A DNA stretch of 8,100 nucleotides from Spirochaetaceae bacterium (GCA_031272345.1 JAISTZ010000006.1:1-8100), one strand, 5' to 3'. Shown: positions 1-7,021, counted from the stretch's first letter. Numbers and translations are program-made. Notes: generated from the sequence alone by a model not told the origin.

Positions 1-212
1 CAATCATCAGCATAAACGGCGGCCTGGGGCTGATTAAGGTGTTTCTGCTCCGATTCTTCAAAATCAGATTTTTCTCCTCCATCCGCTTCCCCCTCCACGA
101 CCAGGTGCGGCATAACCACGGCTGGTCTCCCACCCAGGTGCTTATCCGCTTCGTCATCCTGCAAATCCTGATTTCCATCGCCCTCCTGGGCATATTCTTC
201 AAGGTCAGATAG
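1..212 (+). CDS. mraY: Phospho-N-acetylmuramoyl-pentapeptide-transferase, C-terminal end (partial)
   Basis: Only the last 69 codons are present; the frame is open to the left edge (first full codon at base 3) and ends at TAG 210-212. MraY is the integral membrane enzyme that transfers phospho-MurNAc-pentapeptide from UDP to undecaprenyl phosphate, making lipid I for peptidoglycan. The visible part has the family's GGLGLIKVF segment, then a basic stretch, the PLH loop (codons from base 90), a GWS..QVLIRF segment and a final hydrophobic helix ending KVR, as MraY proteins usually end. The loop that reads PxHHH in the standard enzyme is PLHDQ here, with further His residues nearby. The stop codon lies inside the Shine-Dalgarno of the next gene, so the two are probably in one transcript. 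Identification rests on the C-terminal pattern only; the rest of the gene lies outside the window. Confidence 0.85.
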   Translation, partial: IISINGGLGLIKVFLLRFFKIRFFSSIRFPLHDQVRHNHGWSPTQVLIRFVILQILISIALLGIFFKVR

Positions 213-216
213 GAGG
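211..216 (+). promoter_or_regulatory. Ribosome-binding site for the methyltransferase gene
   Basis: AGGAGG lies five bases before a GTG at 222, which decides that start codon over later ones. It overlaps the TAG stop of mraY (210-212), so ribosomes finishing mraY end on this site; translational coupling is likely. Confidence 0.8.
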
Positions 217-221
217 TTCCT

Positions 222-737
222 GTGGACTATGTTCAGAAGATTCCCTCACCCCTGGGGAACCTCATCGCCCTGAGCGACGGGGCCGGTGTTACGGGTCTGT
301 GGTTCAGCGGGGGGCGGCGCGCCCCGGAGGAGGGGAGATCGGGCCTGGTTCGGGAGGACCTTCCGGTGTTCAAAAAGCTCCGGGAGTGGCTGGGAATCTA
401 TTTTTCCGGGCGAAACCCCCCGTTCACGCCGCCGATCGCCCTTGTGGGGAGTGATTTCAGGCAGGCCGTGTGGGCTCTCCTCCTGGAAATCCCCTTCGGT
501 CAGGTGACCACCTACGGGGACATCGCCGGGCGGCTCGAGGTGACGACCGGAAAGCGCCAGTCCCCCAGGGCTGTGGGCGGCGCGGTGGGGCACAACCCCG
601 TGTCCATCATCGTGCCCTGCCACCGGGTGATTGGCGCCGGGGGCAACCTGACCGGCTACGGCGGGGGCATGGACAAAAAGGTCGCCCTCCTGCGTCTGGA
701 AGGGGTGGATACGGGCAAATTTGTTCTTCCCAGATGA
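222..737 (+). CDS. ogt: Methylated-DNA--protein-cysteine S-methyltransferase
   Basis: A suicide DNA repair protein of 171 residues that moves the alkyl group from O6-alkylguanine (and usually O4-alkylthymine) in DNA to its own cysteine, acting in the cytoplasm. The active-site signature PCHRV is at residues 132-136 with acceptor Cys133. The helix-turn-helix part before it has YGDIA (98-102), a candidate arginine finger at Arg116 in PRAVGGAVGHNP, and hinge Asn125. Glu160, in the RLEG segment after the active site, fits the Cys-His-Glu network of the family. The N-terminal part (about 1-75) is the divergent RNase H-like domain. Length is normal for the short Ogt/MGMT type; there is no Ada AraC-like N-terminal domain. 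The start is GTG, supported by AGGAGG five bases upstream. It is coupled to mraY, an unusual partner for a repair gene. No adaptive-response operator is visible. The family call is very safe; ogt versus ada C-terminal naming is less so. Confidence 0.93.
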   Translation: MDYVQKIPSPLGNLIALSDGAGVTGLWFSGGRRAPEEGRSGLVREDLPVFKKLREWLGIYFSGRNPPFTPPIALVGSDFRQAVWALLLEIPFGQVTTYGDIAGRLEVTTGKRQSPRAVGGAVGHNPVSIIVPCHRVIGAGGNLTGYGGGMDKKVALLRLEGVDTGKFVLPR

Positions 738-765
738 AGCGGTGCGGCCGGCGTCACTTTAAGGC

Positions 766-794
766 TTGACGGCTCGTCCATTATGGTATACAAT
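766..794 (+). promoter_or_regulatory. Sigma70-type promoter for the EF-G paralogue
   Basis: A TTGACG -35 box (766-771), a 17-base spacer and a TACAAT -10 box (789-794) stand in the gap before the EF-G gene. An overlapping reading, TGG followed by TATACA (787-792), also resembles an extended -10. A start near base 801 would give a leader of roughly 26 bases. The rest of the 738-826 gap shows no convincing terminator hairpin. Confidence 0.7.
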
Positions 795-815
795 AGACGG
801 CAACTGCTAAGAACC

Positions 816-821
816 AGGAGG
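816..821 (+). promoter_or_regulatory. Ribosome-binding site for the EF-G paralogue
   Basis: A perfect AGGAGG five bases before the ATG at 827 fixes the start. Confidence 0.85.
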
Positions 822-826
822 AACTC

Positions 827-2911
827 ATGGATTATCCCACGTTGGGCATCAGGAACATCGCGCTGGCGGGGCATGGCCAGACAGGAAAGACGACTCTTTT
901 TGAGCGGCTGCTTTTTTGCGGCGGGGTAATCCCCCAGGCCGAGGCGGTCGAGTCCGGCAAGACCGTAAGCGATTCGTCCCCGGAGGAAATTCAGCGGAAA
1001 ATCTCCATCTATGCGGCCCTCGCGGCCATTCCCTGGAAGGACACGCTCATCAATATGTGGGACACCCCGGGCTCCGCGGATTTTACCGGGGAGGTGATCT
1101 CCGCGTTCCGTTCCTGCGAGCAGGCCCTCATGCTCATCGACGGCCGCTCGGGCGCTCAAATCGAGACGATCAAGCTCTGGCGGGAGCTCAACCGGCGGAA
1201 CAAGAGCCGTCTGGTGTTCATCAATCACCTGGAAGACCCCAGGGGCGATTTTGCGGCCTCCTCCAAGGACATCCACGCCAAATTCAATGTGGAAGCTTCC
1301 CCGGTGACGATTCCCATGGGCCAGGGGGCCGCCTTCAAGGGGGTAATCGACGTGCTCCACGGCAAGGCCTACTTCACCCCCCAGGGGGGCAAAAAAGAGG
1401 AGCCCGCGGAGATTCCCGCTGAATTCAAGGGTGACTACGAAGGCGCCCACGACGTGCTCGCCGGGGCCGCCGCCGAGGGCGACGACGATCTCATGGTCAA
1501 ATTCATCGACGAGGGGGTCCTCACGGAGGAAGAAATCATCCGGGGGCTCAAAATCGCCCTGGCAACCAACCGGATCGTCCCGGTGTTCGCCGGAAGCGTC
1601 ACCCAGAATTCGGGTCTTGTCCCCCTGCTCAATTTCATCGCCGAAATCGGCATCAACCCGGCCATGGCGTCGGAAACCGCGGTGTCCCCGGAGGGCGCGG
1701 AAACGGCGGTGCCGATTTCCCCGGAGGGGCAGTTCTCGGCCCTGGTGGTCAAAACCGCAAGCGATCAATTTTCAGGGCGCATTTCCTACATCAAGGCGGT
1801 CACCGGCGCAATCAGGGCTGACTGCGAGGTCTTCAACGTCACCGCCGACCGCAAGGAAAAAATCGGCAAGCTCTACCGCACGGTGGGCAAGAAGCTCACA
1901 GAAATAAAAGAGGCCGCAGCCGGGGACATCGTTGTGGCGGTTAAACTCAACGCCTCCACCAGCGACACCCTGGCCGCTGCCCAGGGGGCCCTCCCCTTTG
2001 CGCGGCTTTCCATGCCCAACCCGGTCTATTCGGTGGCCCTCTCCTGCCCGGACAAGAAGGCCGAGGACAAGATGGCGGACCAGCTCAACAAGACCAGCGA
2101 GGAGGACAGGACGATTTCCTTCACCTACAACGCGGAAACCAAGCAGAACGTGCTTTCGGGCATGGGGGAACAGCAACTGGGAATCATCCTGGACAGAATC
2201 AAGTCCTTCGCCAAGATAGACATAAACACGTCGGTGCCCCGTGTCGCCTACCGGGAGACCGTGCAGGGTAAGGCCCAGGCGGAATACACCCACAAGAAGC
2301 AGTCCGGCGGGCACGGGCAGTACGCCCGGGTTGTGCTCTCGGTTGAGTCCCTCCCCAGGGGGGAGGCCTACAAATTCACCAACGCCGTGTTCGGCGGGGC
2401 GATTCCCAAAAACTATATCCCCGGTGTGGAAAAGGGCGTAAAAGAGGCGATGGAAGCGGGGGTGCTGGCGGGGTATCCGGTGACGGACGTGGCCTCCACG
2501 GTGCTCGACGGCAAGGACCACCCGGTGGATTCCTCCGAGGCGGCCTTCAGGATCGCAAGCCGGAACGCCTTCCGGGCGTCCATGCGGAACGCCCAGCCGA
2601 TTCTGCTGGAGCCCATCATGAACATCACCGTGTGGGTGGAATCCAAGTACCTGGGCGACGTGATGAGCGACATCACGGGCAAGCGGGGCCGCATCCTGGG
2701 GCAGGAACAGCTTCCGGGGGGCATCGAGGAGATCCGCGCCCAGGTGCCCCAGGCGGAGCTGCTCCGCTACGCGATCGACCTCAAGTCACTCACCAGCGGC
2801 ACCGGGGGCTTTGAAACCGCCTTCGACCACTACGACCCGATTTCGGGCAAGATCGCCGATGACGTCATCAAGGCCGCGGCGGAATTCCACGAGGCCCTGC
2901 AAGAGGATTAG
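827..2911 (+). CDS. Elongation factor G paralogue (EF-G II-like) with degenerate GTPase motifs
   Basis: A 694-residue, full-length EF-G-type protein. EF-G moves tRNA and mRNA through the ribosome and, with RRF, splits ribosomes; EF-G II paralogues are divergent and their job is less settled. Domains in order: G domain with P-loop GHGQTGKT (15-22), a switch I-like segment with RKISI in place of the usual RGITI (57-61), DTPG (79-82), an NHLE motif at 133-136 where NKxD is expected, and a GS G5-like motif (256-257); domain II from about 300; domain III from about 395; domain IV with KQSGGHGQYA (491-500), IPGVEKG (531-537) and the tip loop around His565 before VDSSEAAF; domain V with the GDVMSDITGKRGRI segment from residue 610 and a C-terminal FDHYDPI. 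The catalytic His that follows DTPG in translational GTPases is Ser83. These changes resemble EF-G II proteins such as the second EF-G of Thermus, rather than the housekeeping FusA or TetM. It has its own promoter and converges on the caspase gene with only 25 bases between stops. The family is certain; retained translocase activity is not. Confidence 0.9.
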   Translation: MDYPTLGIRNIALAGHGQTGKTTLFERLLFCGGVIPQAEAVESGKTVSDSSPEEIQRKISIYAALAAIPWKDTLINMWDTPGSADFTGEVISAFRSCEQALMLIDGRSGAQIETIKLWRELNRRNKSRLVFINHLEDPRGDFAASSKDIHAKFNVEASPVTIPMGQGAAFKGVIDVLHGKAYFTPQGGKKEEPAEIPAEFKGDYEGAHDVLAGAAAEGDDDLMVKFIDEGVLTEEEIIRGLKIALATNRIVPVFAGSVTQNSGLVPLLNFIAEIGINPAMASETAVSPEGAETAVPISPEGQFSALVVKTASDQFSGRISYIKAVTGAIRADCEVFNVTADRKEKIGKLYRTVGKKLTEIKEAAAGDIVVAVKLNASTSDTLAAAQGALPFARLSMPNPVYSVALSCPDKKAEDKMADQLNKTSEEDRTISFTYNAETKQNVLSGMGEQQLGIILDRIKSFAKIDINTSVPRVAYRETVQGKAQAEYTHKKQSGGHGQYARVVLSVESLPRGEAYKFTNAVFGGAIPKNYIPGVEKGVKEAMEAGVLAGYPVTDVASTVLDGKDHPVDSSEAAFRIASRNAFRASMRNAQPILLEPIMNITVWVESKYLGDVMSDITGKRGRILGQEQLPGGIEEIRAQVPQAELLRYAIDLKSLTSGTGGFETAFDHYDPISGKIADDVIKAAAEFHEALQED

Positions 2912-2936
2912 GGGGAGCGTTGGGGCGGACAGTTTA

Positions 2937-5375
2937 TTATTTCCGGGAGACAACAAAATTCCGGTAACCGTCGGGGATAATTATCTGCGGATTCTGGGGA
3001 CCCTCCCGGCGTTTGACAGCCCGTGGATGCCCCTGCACTTGTTCCGCCACGCCTTTTTTGACGTACTGCCCAAGGTTGTTTATCGTTACAGACGACAGGT
3101 TGTTTGCTGCGCCGCCATTCAGACCTTGAACAAAATAATGGGTAAAATGACCTCCGGTATATCCGTCGTCGGGGAGCGCCTCTTTGGCGGTTTCATTTTG
3201 ACCGGCGGCGGTAAAAATCACATTGCTGCGGTTTTTTAAAGTGCGGATCACCTTATTGTTATCTATCGCGCCGGAATGACACGCATCAAGAAGTATTATT
3301 TTTCTGCCGGGAACATTGACCGCTTCCAGTATTGTTTCGATGTCAATTGCCCTGGTGAAATCCAGTGAACCATCCGCGGCAATATCCATATCCCGCGGCA
3401 GGAAATAAAATTTGCCCTCCTCTGTCGTTATACCATGGGAGGCTATTGATAAAACAATAACATCATTGCTGCCGGCCCGTTTAAAAAACGACAGGTTGTC
3501 AAGGATATTTTTACGGGTTGGTTTTATGCTGCTGTCATCAGTTATCAGCAGGGTGTTGACGTTTTGGTACTGTTTGCCCTTTTGCAAAAGAAACGCATCC
3601 TGTATTTTATGCGCGTCACTGACACAGCCATTGAGGTCTTGCAAATCCTCCCCGGCTAAAGCATTCGGGAAATTACTGTATTCATTGATTCCTATCGCAA
3701 GCAGCCAGAGATTCGGTTTTACGCTATTCCCGGCGGCAGAATTATTCATGCGGACAATATCAAGTCCATAATTCATTTTGTTTGAGGACACAACCTCGAT
3801 AAGATTATTCCCCCTGTCCAGGGTGACGGGCATTTTAAAACTGACCTTTTTGGTGTTTGCGTCAAAGGTGCGGGATTCCAATTGTCTGCCGTTTATTGTC
3901 ACCTCGATGCTTTCTATGGGCAGATAATCGCTGCCGCCGATACTGTTGGACTCTACCGACAATTCGGCCATGCCCGTAGTTTTGTTGTAGTTGATGATTT
4001 TTGCGTTTACCGCCGGCGGCGCAAGGGTGTGCATGATGCTGCCGTATTGGGCGACAACGGGCGGGTCAGGCTGCTTTAATATCCGGGCATGGACGACCTC
4101 GGGCTGATAAAAGGAGGCGCTGAATTGCTGGATGCTGTAAACATCGGTGCGGAAACGTATGTTCAGGTATTCATCCCCCCGTGGGGAGGCGTTGTAGTAG
4201 CCGTCCGGAGTTATCGCAATCCATTCGTCCCCAAAGGAGAGGTATTGCACCAGTTCTTTGCCGCTCTCGATGTCAAGGCAACTGACCACGCCGTCATCCC
4301 TCCCAACAAGGATATACCTGTCATCGTTGCTTATATCAACGGAGGTGTATTGGGCGGGAATATCCGTCATTTCAAAGAGAACATCCCCGGTTGCGATATT
4401 CCACTTTTTGATACACCTGTCGGAAAAACACGCCACGGCATATTTGTCGTCATGGGTCAGGGCAAGCGAAAGTGCCTGGCCATTCTGTCTGCCGTTGAGG
4501 GTGCGGATAAGCCGGTTTTTCCATGTGTCCCACACTTTGAGATTGCCCCCGTCGGCGGCTATTAATTGCTCGCCGTCCTTTGTGTATTCCAGGTCATACA
4601 CCGGGGAACTGGGAATTTCGACACGGCTGTCGTCTGAATCAAAGTTGATAAGGGTGATACCCTTGCTGGTGCCTACGGCAAGCACATCATCATCAACATT
4701 GAACGCCAAAGAGAGCGGTTGAGGGTCGGTATTTTCGAAGGTGTAGGTTTTGTAGAATTTGTTCTGTATTTTCCGCCTTGGGATCAGTATTTTTACTTCG
4801 TATTTTTCGTCTACCGTTTCTACCGTGGTAATTTCCTTGCGCGAGTCAAAATCATAATCCGTTTCGGTTTTAACGGCCGCACCGGTGTGAACTATGTAGG
4901 CGAGAAAAAAACTGTCGTTGCTGTACCGCAGGGCGGTAACATGCGCGGATTCTTTTGCCGCCTCTTCATCATAGAGTATATCCCCAGTCGCGGTGTCGAA
5001 AACGACAAGCGCTTCATAGGGGATATAGTCAAGAATGTCAATGCCGCCTTTCCAGACCGAGGCCATATCCTTATCGTCGGGGCTGAAAACAGAATATAAG
5101 GATTCATCAAATTTAAAGCGGCCATAATTTCTGGTGTAGGTATACTGTTTTGAATCCTCCGCGACAGCGCTGTTTAAAAAATCCCACACGCGCACAATTT
5201 CGCGCCCCTCGACGGTGAAAGCGCCGGTTACGAAATACGTGCCGTCACTGCTGAAATTCGCGGTCTTGTTTTTTGTATGCTGGACCGTCTGGGGATAGAT
5301 TGAAACAAGGCTTTCTTCCCCCTGCACGGTTGCCAGGGAAGCAAGAAAAATCAAAACGACAAATATATGACGCAT
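2937..5375 (-). CDS. Exported WD40-repeat / caspase (peptidase C14) protein
   Basis: An 812-residue protein. Residues 1-19 form a signal peptide (basic start, hydrophobic core, likely cut after VQG), so it is predicted to leave the cytoplasm. WD40-like blades end in motifs such as VRVWDF (61-66), VVFDT (124-128), LKVWDT (279-284), IKKWNIATG (322-330) and CLDIESG (366-372); about six are recognisable, enough for one beta-propeller. A DGYYNASPRGDEYLN segment (391-405) is typical of the stretch that follows the propeller in bacterial WD40-caspases. Residues about 455-545 look like a beta-sandwich. The caspase domain starts near 554 (LWLLAIGINEY) and has the catalytic pair His647 (SIASHG) and Cys699 (DACHSG), both intact. 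The Asp before the catalytic Cys pair fits Arg/Lys-specific ortho/metacaspases rather than Asp-specific caspases (inference). Last gene of the cluster; AAGGAGGA five bases before ATG. More AT-rich than its flanks. The substrate is unknown. Confidence 0.9.
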   Translation of the reverse strand: MRHIFVVLIFLASLATVQGEESLVSIYPQTVQHTKNKTANFSSDGTYFVTGAFTVEGREIVRVWDFLNSAVAEDSKQYTYTRNYGRFKFDESLYSVFSPDDKDMASVWKGGIDILDYIPYEALVVFDTATGDILYDEEAAKESAHVTALRYSNDSFFLAYIVHTGAAVKTETDYDFDSRKEITTVETVDEKYEVKILIPRRKIQNKFYKTYTFENTDPQPLSLAFNVDDDVLAVGTSKGITLINFDSDDSRVEIPSSPVYDLEYTKDGEQLIAADGGNLKVWDTWKNRLIRTLNGRQNGQALSLALTHDDKYAVACFSDRCIKKWNIATGDVLFEMTDIPAQYTSVDISNDDRYILVGRDDGVVSCLDIESGKELVQYLSFGDEWIAITPDGYYNASPRGDEYLNIRFRTDVYSIQQFSASFYQPEVVHARILKQPDPPVVAQYGSIMHTLAPPAVNAKIINYNKTTGMAELSVESNSIGGSDYLPIESIEVTINGRQLESRTFDANTKKVSFKMPVTLDRGNNLIEVVSSNKMNYGLDIVRMNNSAAGNSVKPNLWLLAIGINEYSNFPNALAGEDLQDLNGCVSDAHKIQDAFLLQKGKQYQNVNTLLITDDSSIKPTRKNILDNLSFFKRAGSNDVIVLSIASHGITTEEGKFYFLPRDMDIAADGSLDFTRAIDIETILEAVNVPGRKIILLDACHSGAIDNNKVIRTLKNRSNVIFTAAGQNETAKEALPDDGYTGGHFTHYFVQGLNGGAANNLSSVTINNLGQYVKKGVAEQVQGHPRAVKRREGPQNPQIIIPDGYRNFVVSRK

Positions 5376-5380
5376 TTTAC

Positions 5381-5388
5381 TCCTCCTT
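5381..5388 (-). promoter_or_regulatory. Ribosome-binding site of the WD40-caspase gene, overlapping the LRR stop codon
   Basis: Read on the - strand, AAGGAGGA ends five bases before the ATG at 5375-5373. Its first two bases belong to the TAA stop (5389-5387) of the upstream LRR gene, so termination of one gene places ribosomes on the start site of the next. Confidence 0.85.
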
Positions 5389-6940
5389 AATACCCGATTA
5401 TCTTCAGTTGTTCCGGTTTGTTACTACCTAACCCTGTACCGGAAGACACATACATGGTTCTCAAATTAGTACAGCCGCGGAATGACGAAAAATACACCGA
5501 ATCCATGCTGGACGGTATGGTGATGCTCGTTAAGCCCGTGCAGTTTTTAAACGCGTTATCGCCAATATATCTGACTCCCTCTGGTATGGTAATGCTTTCC
5601 AGACTTTTGCAATCCATAAACGCTTCACCATCAATGCCGGTCACGTTTTTGCCAAGATGTACGGTCTTTAGGGAAGAACACCCGGAGAATCCGTAAATCT
5701 TGGTGACTCCATCCGGCAGAGAGATTGAAACCAGGGATGTGCAACCCTCGAAAGTTCCTATTTTTGTAACTGAATTCGGTATGGTAATCGATTCAAGGCT
5801 TGTGCAGCCATCGAAACTGCCTATGCTTGTAACTGAATTCGGTATGGTAATTGATTTGAGGTTTGTACACCCTATAAAACCGCCTACATTGGTAACCGAA
5901 TTCGGTATGGTAATCGATTCAAGGCTTGTGCAGCCGCCGAAACTGCCTAGACTTGTAACCGAATTCGGTATGGTAATTGATTCAAGACTTGTGCAACCGC
6001 CGAAACTTCCGAACGCAGTGAGATCCTCCGGCAGTTTGATTGATTTTAGACTCTTACAATCCGTTATGCCCCCAAACTCAACAAGGCTTGGAGGAAGTTC
6101 AACTGTTTCAAGATAATCATATCCGGAAAAGGTTCCGGTTATTTTTTTGACGCCGTTCTCGATAATCAGTTTTTTGATGCCCGCACGGTTAAAATACTCC
6201 TTCCTGCGGCCAATATCAAGACTCTCAATTGCTCCCGGGATGGTTAATGTCAGAAGATTCTCACATGCTTCAAACACAGAGCCGCCCAGTTTCCGAAGAC
6301 CGGCGCCAAAGGTAATTTTAGACAGATTTTTGCAGCCGACAAACGCCTCATCCCATATCTCCGTCACCTTGTCCGGTATGGTGATTTCGGTAAGCATAGC
6401 ACAATTTCTAAATGCTTCCCACTTGATTACTTGAAGGCTTGAGGGAAGCGCGATTTCTTCGACCGAGACGCAATCCCTAAAAGATTGCAGCCCAATTGTC
6501 TTGAGTCCTTCCGGGAGGGTAATGTCAATCAAGGAGATGCAGCCCATAAACGTCAAGGCTTCGGTTTCTTCAATACCCGGAGGGAGGGCAATGCTTTCGA
6601 GACCGGCGCAGTTTTGAAAAGCCGCCTGCCCTATGCTGGTCAGGGTGGAAGGCAGGTTAATGCTTTGCAGCATATCACAGTCTTTAAATGCCCAGTACTC
6701 TATGCTGATAAGACCCTCGGGCAAAATCACCGACCTGAGCCGGGGCATATTGGCGAAAGCATCCTTGCCTATCACCGTAATGCCATCGGGGACCACAACG
6801 TCCCTTTCCCGGCCTTTGTATTTAATGAGAGTTGTCCCTTTTATTTCAAAGGGGTCTGCATCGTCGAAACTGTTCTGGCCGCTCACGGCTGCGGAAAAGA
6901 GCGCAAGAAAAACCGCCGCAAAAACTGTAACCTTCCTCAT
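5387..6940 (-). CDS. Exported leucine-rich-repeat protein (TpLRR/BspA-like, LRR_5)
   Basis: With the ATG at 6940-6938 the protein has 517 residues and a clear signal peptide (1-21, cut probable after VSG). A GTG at 6982 would add 14 charged residues before the signal peptide and has a poorly spaced Shine-Dalgarno, so the internal ATG with AAGGAGG six bases upstream was chosen. Nearly the whole mature chain is leucine-rich repeat of the Treponema pallidum/BspA type, with units like SITIP..V..IG..AF..C..L. Repeats from about 47 to 235 and 432 to 495 follow the usual 23-residue pattern. Residues about 299-424 are shorter 21-residue units, four of them (320-403) nearly identical. A non-repeat stretch (about 237-272) splits the two blocks. 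Each unit keeps a Cys. No C-terminal anchor or sorting domain is visible; the chain ends soon after the last repeat. Proteins of this family bind host or matrix proteins or partner cells in other bacteria; the ligand here is unknown. The gene is AT-rich relative to its flanks and is coupled to the WD40-caspase gene. Confidence 0.88.
   Translation of the reverse strand: MRKVTVFAAVFLALFSAAVSGQNSFDDADPFEIKGTTLIKYKGRERDVVVPDGITVIGKDAFANMPRLRSVILPEGLISIEYWAFKDCDMLQSINLPSTLTSIGQAAFQNCAGLESIALPPGIEETEALTFMGCISLIDITLPEGLKTIGLQSFRDCVSVEEIALPSSLQVIKWEAFRNCAMLTEITIPDKVTEIWDEAFVGCKNLSKITFGAGLRKLGGSVFEACENLLTLTIPGAIESLDIGRRKEYFNRAGIKKLIIENGVKKITGTFSGYDYLETVELPPSLVEFGGITDCKSLKSIKLPEDLTAFGSFGGCTSLESITIPNSVTSLGSFGGCTSLESITIPNSVTNVGGFIGCTNLKSITIPNSVTSIGSFDGCTSLESITIPNSVTKIGTFEGCTSLVSISLPDGVTKIYGFSGCSSLKTVHLGKNVTGIDGEAFMDCKSLESITIPEGVRYIGDNAFKNCTGLTSITIPSSMDSVYFSSFRGCTNLRTMYVSSGTGLGSNKPEQLKIIGY
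5669..6046 (-). repeat. In-frame 63-bp tandem repeats in the LRR gene
   Basis: Six 63-base units encode six 21-residue LRRs. The central four (5732-5983) are nearly identical: a block containing GAATTCGGTATGGTAAT recurs with GTAAC starting at 5766, 5829, 5892 and 5955, exactly 63 bases apart. The outer units are diverged. The exact period keeps the frame, so unit gain or loss would change the protein length without breaking it. Confidence 0.9.
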
Positions 6941-6946
6941 ACCTTT

Positions 6947-6953
6947 CCTCCTT
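6947..6953 (-). promoter_or_regulatory. Ribosome-binding site deciding the LRR start
   Basis: Read on the - strand, AAGGAGG lies six bases before the ATG at 6940-6938. Together with the signal peptide that follows, this supports this start over the GTG at 6982. Confidence 0.75.
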
Positions 6954-7021
6954 CTATTATCTGCATCAAATTCCGCCAACACATCCTCCTCATTCCGCCG
7001 CCACGAAATCCGCGCTTCCCA

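Noticed and set aside
656..1768. Long open frame on the - strand antisense to the EF-G gene
   Set aside because: It lies opposite a clear EF-G G domain, its translation has no recognisable domain, and it is explained by the high GC content that removes stop codons from other frames.
827..2911. TetM-type ribosomal protection (antibiotic resistance) protein
   Set aside because: The domain IV and V motifs and the degenerate switch regions match EF-G II paralogues, and the P-loop, NHLE and C-terminal end are not of TetM type.
5732..5983. Evenly spaced repeats that might suggest a CRISPR array
   Set aside because: The repeat is continuous over 63 bases with no unique spacers and encodes LRR units in frame.
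5700..6116. Repetitive open frame on the + strand opposite the LRR repeats
   Set aside because: The periodic protein is only the reverse reading of the 63-bp repeats; the - strand frame has a signal peptide, a ribosome-binding site and the known LRR pattern.
6938..6982. GTG at 6982 as start of the LRR protein
   Set aside because: It would put 14 mostly charged residues before the signal peptide, and the AGGAGG before it is only two bases away; the ATG at 6940 has a well-spaced AAGGAGG.
6956..6982. GATAAT on the - strand as a -10 box for the LRR gene
   Set aside because: No good -35 lies 16-18 bases upstream, and transcription would start at the ribosome-binding site.
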